From a bacterium (lineage in GTDB: Bacteria > Krumholzibacteriota > Krumholzibacteriia > JACNKJ01), in contig JAAEPZ010000764.1 of the NCBI GenBank assembly GCA_024231955.1, positions 310,001 through 374,000 of the forward strand: DNA of 64,000 bases, written 5' to 3'. Made by a program: the position numbers and the translations under genes. The notes under the pieces are model-generated. The model made no database searches, was not told where the DNA came from, and saw only the letters and a list, made by a program, of their open reading frames with translations. Of the stretch, positions 34,341-43,814 are shown piece after piece. Within the stretch, counting starts at the first letter, position 1. The number at the start of each line of letters is the position of its first letter.

Positions 34341-35837
34341 TCACTTCACCTGCAGATCCTCCAGGATGAATTCAGCCAGAGCCCTGGCCAGGAGCAGAGG
34401 GCGCTGCGGCAGTATCCCTGCGGGCGTATCCTTCTCGGAGTTGACGTTCATTTCGTAACCCCCGAAAACGAACATACTGGGCACGTCGGCCCTTGCGAAG
34501 ATCGCATGATCTCCACCTCGCGCGACCATCGGTCCCCGCCCTTCGTGGGGGGCAAGTCCGACAGAATCCATCCTGGCACTCAACATGTCCAGGCGGGAAT
34601 CGTCATCAATCCCACGCCAAAGCACGACTGTCTCCCCACTGTAGTTGGCCGGGTCCCGCATCTGCCGGAAATCGGCCACCGCCGCACGACCGACACTGTC
34701 GATATTGACGACCAGAGCTGGTGCGTCATTGTCGCGCAAGTATGCCTGTGCTCCGATCAAACCAATCTCCTCGGCGTCGGTCAGCAGGAAACGGACCTCC
34801 AGATTCGACATCTCAGCCATCAGGTTGTAGGCGACTTCGAACAGCGTCGCAATGCCGCTGGCGTTATCGTTGGCACCGGCGTAGTAACCCGTATCGGCCA
34901 GCCCAAGATGATCGTAATGAGCGACCACCAGCAGGTGGCCCTCAGCCTGCTCCCGGGTCGGGACGATACGACCGACAAGATTGCATCCCGAAAGATGAAA
35001 CTTCTCTGCCGCAGGCATCTCCATAGTCCATTCGGCGGTGATGAGATCTGCGGGACCATTTGCAGCAGCCCCGGAACTCCGAAACAGATGTGGGACATCC
35101 TCAGGCAAAATGTAGCCCATGATTCCCGTCGCTCCGGTCGGATCACCACCGACGGAACCTGCCAGACTATGCAGACGCGCATCACGCATCCGGGCTCTGG
35201 CCAGATAGCGGGAGTAGATGTCGGCCTTGTCCTCCGGGTGGGGGATCAGCAGCAACCCGGATGCGCCTGCCCGAACAGCTTCCCGCAACAACTCGCTGGG
35301 TAGGAACATTCCGCCGCGACCGGAGGGTCCGTAGTGGACCAGAAGAGATCCGGCGCCGACAACAGGTGCAGACTCATCCTCTCTCCAGAATCGCAAATCC
35401 TTGAGTTCCAGCGGTTCAGGTGGAGAGGACAGGTTCAGTTGGATCCGGATCTCCACGCCGTTTGCCCCAAGGAGCCTGGCAGAGAGAGATTCGAATTCCA
35501 TTCCGTTGACCGTAAACGGCTGTTCGTAGACACCGTCGCTTGTCAACGGAGCTATCCCGGCTCGCAGCAATTGCCCTTTGAGGAAACTTCTTGCACCCGC
35601 GGCCCCATCGCTGCCGCAGCGACGTCCCGCGAATTCCAGCGAGCTGAGACGTCTGATGATATGCGCGACACGCGCAGTATCACCTGCGGCCGGGAGCATC
35701 GCGGCGGAATCCGGAGGAGAATCGACAGCCTGTTCAGTCTTGGGCATCTTGCCCTCGCCCATGCCGGGGAAGGCTGTCGTCACAACAGGCATCGACAGAA
35801 AAAGTGCGATTGCTATCAACATTATCAAGAGGCGCAT
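34341..35837 (-). CDS. Secreted M28-family metallopeptidase with PA-like insert
   Basis: Exported protein of 498 residues (signal peptide about 1-22) related to aminopeptidases and glutaminyl cyclases of family M28. A PA-like insertion lies around residues 130-270. The metal-site motifs are AHYDHLG (His307), GANDNASG (Asp324), TDAEEIG (Glu356/357) and NIDSVG (Asp380). The last ligand, usually His in a YHxxxDT context, is Asn466 here (NSEKDTP). So one zinc site is altered. AGGAGA precedes the ATG. Substrate unknown. Confidence 0.85.
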   Translation of the reverse strand: MRLLIMLIAIALFLSMPVVTTAFPGMGEGKMPKTEQAVDSPPDSAAMLPAAGDTARVAHIIRRLSSLEFAGRRCGSDGAAGARSFLKGQLLRAGIAPLTSDGVYEQPFTVNGMEFESLSARLLGANGVEIRIQLNLSSPPEPLELKDLRFWREDESAPVVGAGSLLVHYGPSGRGGMFLPSELLREAVRAGASGLLLIPHPEDKADIYSRYLARARMRDARLHSLAGSVGGDPTGATGIMGYILPEDVPHLFRSSGAAANGPADLITAEWTMEMPAAEKFHLSGCNLVGRIVPTREQAEGHLLVVAHYDHLGLADTGYYAGANDNASGIATLFEVAYNLMAEMSNLEVRFLLTDAEEIGLIGAQAYLRDNDAPALVVNIDSVGRAAVADFRQMRDPANYSGETVVLWRGIDDDSRLDMLSARMDSVGLAPHEGRGPMVARGGDHAIFARADVPSMFVFGGYEMNVNSEKDTPAGILPQRPLLLARALAEFILEDLQVK

Positions 35838-35972
35838 GCGATTCTCCTGTATCTCGTGTATAGCCTAAACGCAATAATGCAAAGGGGCAGGAAAGGCAAG
35901 CACGGAAATACCACTTGCCCCGAAAAAGATCATGCCCTACTATCCTATAGTATCCCGATATCCGCAGGACCG

Positions 35973-36002
35973 TTGCCATACCCAATGGGCTGGCAGTATT
36001 TT
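35973..36002 (+). promoter_or_regulatory. Possible sigma-70 promoter of the lipoprotein gene
   Basis: TTGCCA (35973-35978), an 18-base spacer and TATTTT (35997-36002) lie about 24 bases before the ATG at 36026. This is a moderate match in the 188-base divergent gap; nothing comparable was found for the minus-strand peptidase gene. Confidence 0.45.
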
Positions 36003-36025
36003 GTTACCAACATGAGGTATTCGCG

Positions 36026-37129
36026 ATGAAGCGCAGTTTCGCTTTGAAAAGCCTGACGTTGCTCTTTCTGACCTGTCTGATCATGATCAGCGCCTGTTCT
36101 AATGACGACACCACAACCAGTACAGGTTCGACGTCACAATTCTCCCCTCTTACCGCCAATTACCTGCCGATAGAGGCGGGAGCCTTCTGGGATTTCGTGC
36201 GGATCGAACGCGGGGTCGAGGGGGGCAATCCGACCGAGATATATTACAATCCCGATACGCCCGCTGGTCTGACCCATTGGTCGGTCGTCGATAATGGTGG
36301 CGAATTGACTCTCGTGATGACCAATACCGATATGACCGGAACTGTGGATAACGAGGTGCTCGAGATTGTGATCACAGCGGATCAGAACGGCATCGATTTC
36401 CAATCCGTGTCGCTTATCGATTGGAACGACGACAGCAGCGATTTCTTCTTTGAAAACAGGATGCCCCACAAGTGGATCGAGTTTGGTTCAACCCAGTGGG
36501 AGTGGAGTGAGGAATATACCGGCGAAACGATGAGCGCCCCCTATGACGGTGACGAAATCGGCCTGGTGCTCCCCTCCGAGGCTTTGGGCTTTGAATATGA
36601 TCGTACGATCTACGACGGCAGTGGCCAGCCCGGTTCGCAACTGTTTGATATTGACGATATCGACAACGACGAATACCTGGATGGTATCTACAGAAGCGCG
36701 ATCAGAGGGCAGGTCCGTGCGGAGGAGAACTTCGCCTTCATCAGTCTGAATCAGAGACTGCCGGAGATCGGTTCACTCCTTGAGGATTATTGCCCGAATC
36801 TCGTCGGCATGAACTTCGACGATTGCAAGTGGATCGCCCTTTCGGTGTATTCCGACTTCCTGATCTCCAATCAGGCTGATCGCAATGCTGCCGGTGGGAC
36901 ACAGGCGATCAATGAGGAATACATCCATGAGGACGCCCTGTTCTACCCGATTCGTCGTGACATTCAGCTGATGCTCCTGGCTCCCGGTATCGGACCATTG
37001 ATGGTCGTGACCTGTGTGGATATGGATAAGTCGGGGACCATGAATTACGAGGACATGACGATCCGGGAGTTCCAGCCCGATGTCTTCCACTATGACATAC
37101 TGCAGAACAGCTCGACACTTACCCCCTGA
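36026..37129 (+). CDS. Lipoprotein of unknown function with calcium-loop-like motifs
   Basis: Protein of 367 residues that I do not recognise. The lipobox MISAC gives a lipidated Cys24, followed by a Thr/Ser-rich linker and an acidic, mostly beta-type globular part beginning NYLPIEAGAFWDFVRIE. Two stretches resemble EF-hand or calcium-binding loops: DIDNDEYLDG in the middle and DMDKSGTMNYED near the C-terminus (from about residue 332). The YLPIxxGxxW start is common among lipoproteins of FCB-group bacteria. It has its own promoter-like sequence and overlaps the convergent yigZ-like gene by 11 bases. Confidence 0.7.
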   Translation: MKRSFALKSLTLLFLTCLIMISACSNDDTTTSTGSTSQFSPLTANYLPIEAGAFWDFVRIERGVEGGNPTEIYYNPDTPAGLTHWSVVDNGGELTLVMTNTDMTGTVDNEVLEIVITADQNGIDFQSVSLIDWNDDSSDFFFENRMPHKWIEFGSTQWEWSEEYTGETMSAPYDGDEIGLVLPSEALGFEYDRTIYDGSGQPGSQLFDIDDIDNDEYLDGIYRSAIRGQVRAEENFAFISLNQRLPEIGSLLEDYCPNLVGMNFDDCKWIALSVYSDFLISNQADRNAAGGTQAINEEYIHEDALFYPIRRDIQLMLLAPGIGPLMVVTCVDMDKSGTMNYEDMTIREFQPDVFHYDILQNSSTLTP

Positions 37130-37766
37130 CGGTCCCTTGATCCGGCGAGCCGTCATCGACAATCGAAAATTGTGAACGACCGCGTGAGAGATCCGCGGTC
37201 GTTCTCTTAAATGCCTCCACGGCCGAGATAGGCAAAGACAACTGCCAGGACACCTTCTCCGCATAGACGCTGTCAATCAGCCGCCCCTGGCTTCTGGCGA
37301 GCAGCGAGCGGAGTTGGGGCTCAAGCTCATACGGGAAACTCCCGCTTAGATGTACCATGTGCAGGCGCTCGCCCCTGGCGGCAGTAGCCAGGCAATCGCG
37401 GGCGGTTTGCCCGTAGGCCTTGATCAGACCGCCAACACCGAGCTTGGTGCCGCCGAACCAGCGCATGACGACACAAACCAGGTCCGACATCCCAGATGAC
37501 TTCAATGCTCGACCGATGGGGGCTCCCGCGCTCCCTGCCGGTTCGCCGTCGTCGACAACCCTTTCCAGAACGCGATCGGGATGTCCGATGCGCAATGCCC
37601 AGCAGTGATGACTGGCATCGTCATATGTCTCCAGCAAATCCTTGCGGAAAACCGTTGCGATCCGTTCGTCTGCGGCGGGGGCGGCGATGGCCAGAAAGCG
37701 GGATCCCTTGATCTTGACTTCGAATTCAGCTCTGGCAGCCAGAATGGCATAGGCGTCAGGGTGCAT
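37119..37766 (-). CDS. YigZ/IMPACT family protein
   Basis: Protein of 215 residues of the UPF0029/IMPACT family. Typical motifs are KGSRFLAIAAPA, ASHHCWALRIG, DDGEPAGSAGAPI and VMRWFGGTKLGVGGLIKAYG. A C-terminal ferredoxin-like domain follows. ATG at 37766 is chosen because GGAGGT lies just upstream; an open frame nine codons longer has no support. The family is related to regulators of translation and to ribosome-binding domains, but its bacterial role is not settled. The ribosome binding site lies inside a 13-bp hairpin. Confidence 0.9.
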   Translation of the reverse strand: MHPDAYAILAARAEFEVKIKGSRFLAIAAPAADERIATVFRKDLLETYDDASHHCWALRIGHPDRVLERVVDDGEPAGSAGAPIGRALKSSGMSDLVCVVMRWFGGTKLGVGGLIKAYGQTARDCLATAARGERLHMVHLSGSFPYELEPQLRSLLARSQGRLIDSVYAEKVSWQLSLPISAVEAFKRTTADLSRGRSQFSIVDDGSPDQGTVRG

Positions 37767-37772
37767 GAAATA

Positions 37773-37803
37773 CCTCCGCAAGTGTTTTAGCACGTGCGGA
37801 GGT
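37773..37803 (-). promoter_or_regulatory. Hairpin hiding the ribosome binding site of the YigZ-like gene
   Basis: On the minus strand CACCTCCGCACGTG pairs with CACTTGCGGAGG across the loop CTAAAA, a stem with a single mismatch. The 3' arm contains the whole Shine-Dalgarno sequence GGAGG, and the start codon follows six bases later. It sits between the PorV-like gene and the YigZ-like gene. Confidence 0.6.
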
Positions 37804-37833
37804 GATTGTCAGGTCTCAAAGTGGAGAACTCCG

Positions 37834-38748
37834 CTAGGGCAGCAGATATCCGAAAGAGATTCTGAGACTGTTCCCCAGGTCATGGAGCAGGTAGGCGGTA
37901 TCCAGCTGCAGACGACGCCCATCGTGCAGAGTGTGCCCGACACCGACACCGATAGTAGCGAAGCGCTCCGCATCGGCATCGAGATTCTGTTTCAGACCGC
38001 CCCGCAACTGCAGGATGGGGTGCGGCGTCCATTCGAGGCCGGCGCTCCCCTTGCTCACCCGCTCCTCCTGAATTCCGAACTCAATATCCATGGCATAACA
38101 GAAGGGCCCCGAGTTGAATTGCAGGCCACCGGTCAGCGTATGGGGAACTGATTCATGGTATGACCCCTTGGCGGAGCTGTCCCATTTCATGTCGCTCAGA
38201 GCCTCTTCGAGTACCAGACCAAGTCGCACCGGACCCGTCTGCCCGCTGAGGCCGATATCGAACGCCAGGCCCAGAGCGCTGCCGTCGACGCAATCCTCCG
38301 TACCGCCCGAGCCGAAACTCGCGTGGCGCAGTTTGATGGTCGCTCCAACTTCAATACCTCTCATGAATACCGGATTGAGGCCGGTCCCCACGAGAAGGGT
38401 GTTCTCCCGCATCAGGGCATCGCCCGAGGAGATGATGCCGAAGGAGATGGGGGCCCGCCACAGAGTGGGCAAACCCACACCCAGGAAGTAGGTCGGAACG
38501 AGGCCGAACTGCTCGGTCTGCATGGCGGTGATCTCGGTGGATCCGAGACGGGCGAGTCCCGCGGGATTCCAGACAAGATCGGCGACTTTGCCGGATCCGG
38601 CAGAGTTGGCTCCGCCCATGCCCATGGCCCGCGCATCGATACCGACGTCGACGAATGCCCCGGGGATGGCGCTCAGAGAAGCGTTGGCCGACAGGGGGAC
38701 CGTCATGATTAGCAGCACAAGTAGTGCGATTGGTTTACGTGCAAACAT
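37834..38748 (-). CDS. PorV/UPF0164-like outer-membrane protein
   Basis: Outer-membrane barrel of 304 residues with signal peptide (about 1-24). The start of the mature part, FVDVGIDARAMGMGGANSA ... WNPAGLARL, is the signature of the PorV/PorQ/UPF0164 family; PorV is the shuttle protein of the type IX secretion system. It begins ten bases after the end of the giant repeat gene, with AGGAGA overlapping that gene's stop, so the two are co-translated. Pairing with a protein that ends in a type IX-like domain suggests a dedicated export partner or anchor; this is inference. Confidence 0.8.
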   Translation of the reverse strand: MFARKPIALLVLLIMTVPLSANASLSAIPGAFVDVGIDARAMGMGGANSAGSGKVADLVWNPAGLARLGSTEITAMQTEQFGLVPTYFLGVGLPTLWRAPISFGIISSGDALMRENTLLVGTGLNPVFMRGIEVGATIKLRHASFGSGGTEDCVDGSALGLAFDIGLSGQTGPVRLGLVLEEALSDMKWDSSAKGSYHESVPHTLTGGLQFNSGPFCYAMDIEFGIQEERVSKGSAGLEWTPHPILQLRGGLKQNLDADAERFATIGVGVGHTLHDGRRLQLDTAYLLHDLGNSLRISFGYLLP

Positions 38749-38757
38749 GTGATTCTC

Positions 38758-41700
38758 CTACTTGATCAGGACGGCCTGGAGGATCTTTTCCTCGGTGCCC
38801 GAATTGTCTTCGACTGTGATTCTGACGATGTAACGACCGTTGCGAGCCATGTTGCCCGCGTCGGTTCGCCCGTCCCATTCCTCCCTTTGCACCTCACCCA
38901 CAGTGCGGGTTTGGTGATCGACCAGAGTGCGGACCAGATCGCCGATCATGTTGTAGATCTTAATGTCGACAGGTGGTGCACCCATCACTGTGCTGGATAT
39001 CGTATAGGTGATATTCGCAACACCAGCACCGGCATCGGGGCTGAAGGGGTTCGGAGCTATCCCGGGCGACTGGATTCCGAGATTGTCATTGGCGACCAGA
39101 AGCGCATAGTCCGAGAAGTGCTCCAGCTCGTTGGCCAGACCATCCACCCACTTCACGGCAGCCATCGCCTCCCAGGCCAGACCCTCAGGATCCCACCAGC
39201 CCAACGCCATATCGCAGTTGAAGACCTTGTTGGGAATCGGCAGCACGAGAGTGGGATTGCTCTCCTCCTCGAACGACAGACCGTCGGGCAGGAAGTGGTA
39301 GATATCCCCCTCGACGCGATAATCCCCGGCTCTCCGCTTGATTGTGCTGGGGGCAAGCTGACTGACGGTTACGCTCACCGCCTGAGTCACGGCGCCCACA
39401 GGCACGTGGAAGCTGAGACCGTTGCCGTTGTCGAGTTCATACTCTTCGGTCGGTGAGATCCTGGCGAAGACATTCACGGTCTTCGATCCGGATACTCCGG
39501 ATCCCTCGTGCATGGCCTCCAGGCGCACCTCACCGATGTAATCCGCCCGCGGCGAGAAGCGGCCGCTAGTGTTGTCCAGAGCACCCGCATCCGGAGGATA
39601 GCAGGCCCAGGTCACCGGGTAGTCAACCTGCTCACCTTCATCACTGGTCAGGGCGCCACGGAAGAGGTAACTGCCGTCGTTGTCCAGCGCCTCCTCACCA
39701 TTGACCTGGATGCTGAACAGCGGTGCGGCGATCAGCATGAAGTTGAACGGTCCCGTGGTGCTGTTTTCGGTCACCTCGATTGTCCGGCTTCGCGGTTCGG
39801 TGATATAGCCGTCGACACGCAACATCAGACTGTATGTGCCTGGGAAAAGCTCACTGAGATCGAAATCGCCCAAGGAGGTCAACGGGATCTCAGCCTCACG
39901 GCTGCTCCCCTCGATGGGAATGGCCAGCAGGCTGCTGCCTGCGGGCAGGGTGAAGCCCTCCTCATCACGTTCGACCGTCAGCAGGCCGTACACCGAGGCG
40001 GGAGCGGACACCAGTTCGACCAGGATCAGGCTCGAATCGGGCTCAACACTCGTGAGCTCGGTCGCCGCCCAACCTGCCGCGTCAATCCGGACCGTGTAGG
40101 TGGATGCGGCGCGGAGATCCCTGACATAGAAGGCGCCGGTGGAATCGCTCTCCGCGGAGCCGAAGAACCCGTTGCCGTCATCGACGTTGATCGCCGCATC
40201 ATCAATCGGCAAGAGCGTGGCCGAGTCGCGCACTATGCCGCGGATGATGCCGCTGTTCGCGACCATTGAGAAACTCAACCCCTCGGTCGGGGCCGTCAGC
40301 CCCGTCAGAGGATTCTGCGACTGCGCCGCGTAGCCGGTGATGCTGGCCGACAGGGACAGCGTCCGATCTATCGGCAACGCTTCGATGTGGAATTCACCTT
40401 CAGCATCGCTCAAACTCTGAGCCAGCATCTCGGTGCCGTCGAAGACCTGCAACGAAACGGCCGCCAGAGGATCGCCAAGATCATCGAGGACAGCTCCGGA
40501 AAGGTAGCCGTTGAAGGCCACCAGGACGAAATCCTCAACGGCGTTCACGTTATTGCCCAGAGTGATCGCCTGCGTAACCTCACCATATCCCGGCAGAGAA
40601 ACCTCCACCTGGTAGACGCCGGGCAACAGACGGGGGAACGTATAGGCGCCGGCATCATCCGTACTGGCGCTGCCGCCACCCTCTGTCGACGCAGCAGTGA
40701 GATTGGCGCCGATCAGGATATCACCCGCGCCATCGCGGACTGTGCCCGTGAGCGACGCGAAGAGGGTAGTCATAACGATGTCCAGCTCCTGTGCGCCAAC
40801 CGCCAGCGTTACGGCCTGCGAGTAGGATAGATATCCTGGCAGGTCGATGGCGATCGTGTAGTTGCCCGGTTGCAGACTGACCTGGTAGAAGCCGTCCGAA
40901 CCGGTCTGGATATCGGTCGCCGCATCACCCGTGATGGAGATGGCGATCGAATTGAGGAGGTAGGAATCGTCGTCGGAGACATAGCCCGACAGAAGAGCCG
41001 GTTGCTCCGCAAGTGCGAAGTCATGCTCCCAGGTGCCGCCGTTGGACAGTTCCGGCGACTGGGCGCTGTCGCTGTTGTAACCGGATTTCCAGACGGTGAC
41101 ATCCCAGCTGAAACCTGCGGGGACGACAAGTGTCCAGGTTCCATCCAGGTTGCTGGTCGTGTTGGCCTCACCAGCGGCCGACACTGCGGAGATCTCGACC
41201 TCACGCAAGGTCGACCCTCCGGAGGTCACTGTGCCCGACAGCGTGGCTGTCGCAGGCTCCAACCCCAACGTCACATCGTTCAGGACCTGACCGGGGCCAA
41301 GCGTGATCTCGCCGGGCAAGTCGGAAACCATCCCCTCCTTCTCGGCCCACAGAGTGAATTGACCCGGGGTCGAACTCACCGTAAAGTATCCGAGCTGATC
41401 GCAATCGCGGATCAGCGTGTCGACCGCAGTGGCCAGGAATATTCTGGCGCCGGCGACGGGCAGGTCACCGTAAAGGACCTGTCCGTTGACGGTCGCTGCA
41501 TTGGGACTGAGCAGGAAATCAATCCCGGTCAAGGTTTGGCCCGGGGCCAGATCAAGGGCAACGGCTTCACCGTTGCCGTAACCGGATTTCCACGCATTCA
41601 ACGTCTGCGTTCCGGAGGGCAGAGCGATCGAGTAGTTGCCGTTCCAGCTGGAGAGAATCTCCGCCTCGCCATTGCTGATCGTAGCGCTGCCGATTCCTGC

Positions 41701-43803
41701 GCCACCATCGCTGATGGTGCCGGAAACCGTGCAGGGATTGGGAATCAGGACCAGTTCGACACCTGACTGACTGCTGCCGGGCGCCAATGTCAACTGCACC
41801 GTTTCACCAGGCGTATAGCCGGCCATCTCGGTGGAAAGAACCCACGTGCCGGAACTGAGACTGAACTGGAAGTTGCCCAGCGCACCACTTTGCATGACCA
41901 GCGAAGCGCCTGCTTCGGGGGTGGCCGTAACCTGAGCCCCGGCCAGAACACTGCCGCCCGTGATGACGAAGCCACTGACGATGGACGCCTGCGCACTCAG
42001 GGTGAGCGGAGGGTCCAAGGTGAGATCCTCACCGGGATCCAGGTTGATCTCCCTGGGCGCCGAGGCGACATAGCCGGATTTAGCTGCCGTGATCGTCCAG
42101 TCAGCCGCATCGAGGGAGAACTGAAACATGCCGTCCGTGCCGGTCAGTCTCGTGAACTCTGCATCTCCGCTGATTGCGGTCACGGTGGCCGAGATCATGG
42201 GCTGCCCGGAATCACTGATGACACTGCCGCTGATCGTACTCGTGTTGGGGATCAAAGGCAGGTAATCGGCCATCTCGTGATATTCGCCGGGGACGATCGT
42301 AACCTCGACAGGGGTCCCCGCGTGATAGCCGGTCTTGCCGGCGGTCAGGCTCCATGTGCCCGCAAGGACACCGATCTGGAAGTCGCCGCCCGAACCGGCG
42401 GCAATTTCACGCATCTCATCCGTAGTTGTATTGACGGCCTGAATATCCGCAAAAGGAATTGGGGTCAGGTCGTTCGTGCGCACGATGCCCGTGATGGTCG
42501 CAGGGCTCTCCGGCAGCACTATCGTAACGCTGGTCGTTTGGCCAACCGCGACGACGACATCGGTTACTGTCGTTTCGTAACCGGTCTTGCCGGAGGTGAG
42601 TCGATAGGTGCCGGGCAGGATATCCTCGGAGGAGGTTCCTCCCGAACCGATCAGAATCGGGACGGAACTGCCGCCACCCGCCAACGGAGTCAGATCGACA
42701 TCGACGTAGGGGATTGTGGCGCCTGCTTCATTGCGAGTCGTGATACTCAGAGTACCCATGCCGATCTCATAAACGAACTCGCGCAGTTCGCTGGCGACAC
42801 CCTGACCGGTTTCGTCGAGAGCAAAGACCTTCCACATGTGCCGCGCCTCAACCAGCATGCTCGAGGCGGGCAGGTCGATCAGGGTTTGACCGGTGAGCTG
42901 ATCGTAGACGGCAACGCTGCCCTCACTATCATCCGAATCGATGACCCTGCTCAGATAGAAGTGGTAGTGCGCCGCACCATCGACCTCAGTCCAGGAAAAA
43001 GTGATCGTGTCGTCGGTGATCGTATCCTGCGCTGCGGGCAGCAGAAGATCCGGCGGCAGGATATCGAGATTGTCGGCCACGGTGAAGGAGGATACGCCGG
43101 CCTGCTTGGTGCTGGTCAACCCGGGGTTGTTGCCGTAGTTGTTCAGTACGAGCCAGTTGTAATCGGTTCCCGGGACGAGAGGGGGCGAGGTGCCGTTCAT
43201 GTCATTGAAGAATCCCGAGGGATCGCCCGCACCATATTCGACGCTCGTGCTGGAGACGATCACCTGCCAGATGATGTTGGCGCCGGTGATGGTGGCATCG
43301 CCGTTTTCATCCTCCCCGATCACGATCTCCTGATCGCTGAAGACGACATGGTAGTAGGGAACTCCAAGCACGGGTTCCCAGGCGAGAAGCGTCGTGCCGC
43401 CCTCGATTTCGCTGCCGTTCTGCGGCGCCGTCATCAGGGGAGCATTGCTGGCCTCGACGAGGAGATAGAAGGGGAGACTGCTCTGCTCCGTTCCCGGGAC
43501 CAGCAGTCGCGCCGCCCAGACACCGGCGCTGACGCCGCCTGTCTGCGGCGTAAAGGTCAGTGTGCCCGCGGACGAGGAGGTGGCGACGACATCGACAGTC
43601 CACTCCAGCGCCGAGGGGCCGACCTGCAAAATCGCCTCAACCGGCTCCAACCAGGTGATGGTGACCTCATCAGTCAAGGCGACCAGTTCGTCCGGAATTG
43701 AGGTCGGATGGATATCCCCGACCGCTGCATCTGCGACGGTCGGGATCAGAATGGCCAGCAGCGCTAGTATGGGCATACCGGTCCGGATCAGTTTCTCAAA
43801 CAT
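38758..43803 (-). CDS. Giant secreted protein with about twelve carboxypeptidase-regulatory-like domains and a FlgD-like C-terminal domain
   Basis: Exported protein of 1681 residues, signal peptide about 1-26 (ending VADA). An N-terminal Ig/fibronectin-like region (about 27-345) precedes roughly twelve tandem domains of about 84 residues (about 349-1359). Each has the pattern SGxVxDxxGxPLxxAxV ... TDxxGxFxxxxLxPGxYxLxxxxxGY, as in carboxypeptidase regulatory-like domains. A ZU5-like stretch (around 1440-1580, with FHVPVGAV) follows. The last 95 residues begin IAPNPFSPD and contain WDGRTDAGN and NGRYIVRI, a FlgD-like domain resembling type IX secretion signals. GGAGGT precedes the ATG. Probably a long surface fibre or adhesin; no catalytic domain seen. 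Confidence 0.85.
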   Translation of the reverse strand: MFEKLIRTGMPILALLAILIPTVADAAVGDIHPTSIPDELVALTDEVTITWLEPVEAILQVGPSALEWTVDVVATSSSAGTLTFTPQTGGVSAGVWAARLLVPGTEQSSLPFYLLVEASNAPLMTAPQNGSEIEGGTTLLAWEPVLGVPYYHVVFSDQEIVIGEDENGDATITGANIIWQVIVSSTSVEYGAGDPSGFFNDMNGTSPPLVPGTDYNWLVLNNYGNNPGLTSTKQAGVSSFTVADNLDILPPDLLLPAAQDTITDDTITFSWTEVDGAAHYHFYLSRVIDSDDSEGSVAVYDQLTGQTLIDLPASSMLVEARHMWKVFALDETGQGVASELREFVYEIGMGTLSITTRNEAGATIPYVDVDLTPLAGGGSSVPILIGSGGTSSEDILPGTYRLTSGKTGYETTVTDVVVAVGQTTSVTIVLPESPATITGIVRTNDLTPIPFADIQAVNTTTDEMREIAAGSGGDFQIGVLAGTWSLTAGKTGYHAGTPVEVTIVPGEYHEMADYLPLIPNTSTISGSVISDSGQPMISATVTAISGDAEFTRLTGTDGMFQFSLDAADWTITAAKSGYVASAPREINLDPGEDLTLDPPLTLSAQASIVSGFVITGGSVLAGAQVTATPEAGASLVMQSGALGNFQFSLSSGTWVLSTEMAGYTPGETVQLTLAPGSSQSGVELVLIPNPCTVSGTISDGGAGIGSATISNGEAEILSSWNGNYSIALPSGTQTLNAWKSGYGNGEAVALDLAPGQTLTGIDFLLSPNAATVNGQVLYGDLPVAGARIFLATAVDTLIRDCDQLGYFTVSSTPGQFTLWAEKEGMVSDLPGEITLGPGQVLNDVTLGLEPATATLSGTVTSGGSTLREVEISAVSAAGEANTTSNLDGTWTLVVPAGFSWDVTVWKSGYNSDSAQSPELSNGGTWEHDFALAEQPALLSGYVSDDDSYLLNSIAISITGDAATDIQTGSDGFYQVSLQPGNYTIAIDLPGYLSYSQAVTLAVGAQELDIVMTTLFASLTGTVRDGAGDILIGANLTAASTEGGGSASTDDAGAYTFPRLLPGVYQVEVSLPGYGEVTQAITLGNNVNAVEDFVLVAFNGYLSGAVLDDLGDPLAAVSLQVFDGTEMLAQSLSDAEGEFHIEALPIDRTLSLSASITGYAAQSQNPLTGLTAPTEGLSFSMVANSGIIRGIVRDSATLLPIDDAAINVDDGNGFFGSAESDSTGAFYVRDLRAASTYTVRIDAAGWAATELTSVEPDSSLILVELVSAPASVYGLLTVERDEEGFTLPAGSSLLAIPIEGSSREAEIPLTSLGDFDLSELFPGTYSLMLRVDGYITEPRSRTIEVTENSTTGPFNFMLIAAPLFSIQVNGEEALDNDGSYLFRGALTSDEGEQVDYPVTWACYPPDAGALDNTSGRFSPRADYIGEVRLEAMHEGSGVSGSKTVNVFARISPTEEYELDNGNGLSFHVPVGAVTQAVSVTVSQLAPSTIKRRAGDYRVEGDIYHFLPDGLSFEEESNPTLVLPIPNKVFNCDMALGWWDPEGLAWEAMAAVKWVDGLANELEHFSDYALLVANDNLGIQSPGIAPNPFSPDAGAGVANITYTISSTVMGAPPVDIKIYNMIGDLVRTLVDHQTRTVGEVQREEWDGRTDAGNMARNGRYIVRITVEDNSGTEEKILQAVLIK
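39727..42757 (-). repeat. About twelve tandem 84-residue domain repeats
   Basis: The coding sequence of residues about 349-1359 is a run of diverged, in-frame repeats of about 250 bases. Repeat boundaries are easiest to see at the recurring SG-x-V starts (TISGSV, TVSGTI, TVNGQV, TLSGTV, LLSGYV, SLTGTV, YLSGAV). The units are too diverged at DNA level for easy recombination, which suggests old duplications. Confidence 0.85.
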
Positions 43804-43814
43804 CGGTGACCTCC

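Noticed and set aside
34224..35303. Plus-strand open frame spanning the end of the hydrolase gene and the antisense of the peptidase gene
   Set aside because: It overlaps two real genes in other frames and its translation shows no fold or signal.
35991..36005. TGGCAG-N5-TGTT, sigma-54-like sequence before the lipoprotein gene
   Set aside because: The essential GC of the -12 element is missing; a sigma-70 promoter in the same place fits better.
41890..43701. Long plus-strand open frame (603 codons) opposite the giant repeat gene
   Set aside because: It is antisense to a gene with signal peptide, ordered domains and a good ribosome binding site; its translation is low-complexity, Arg/Gly/Asp-rich, and no start signal is seen. 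It follows from codon bias of the real strand.
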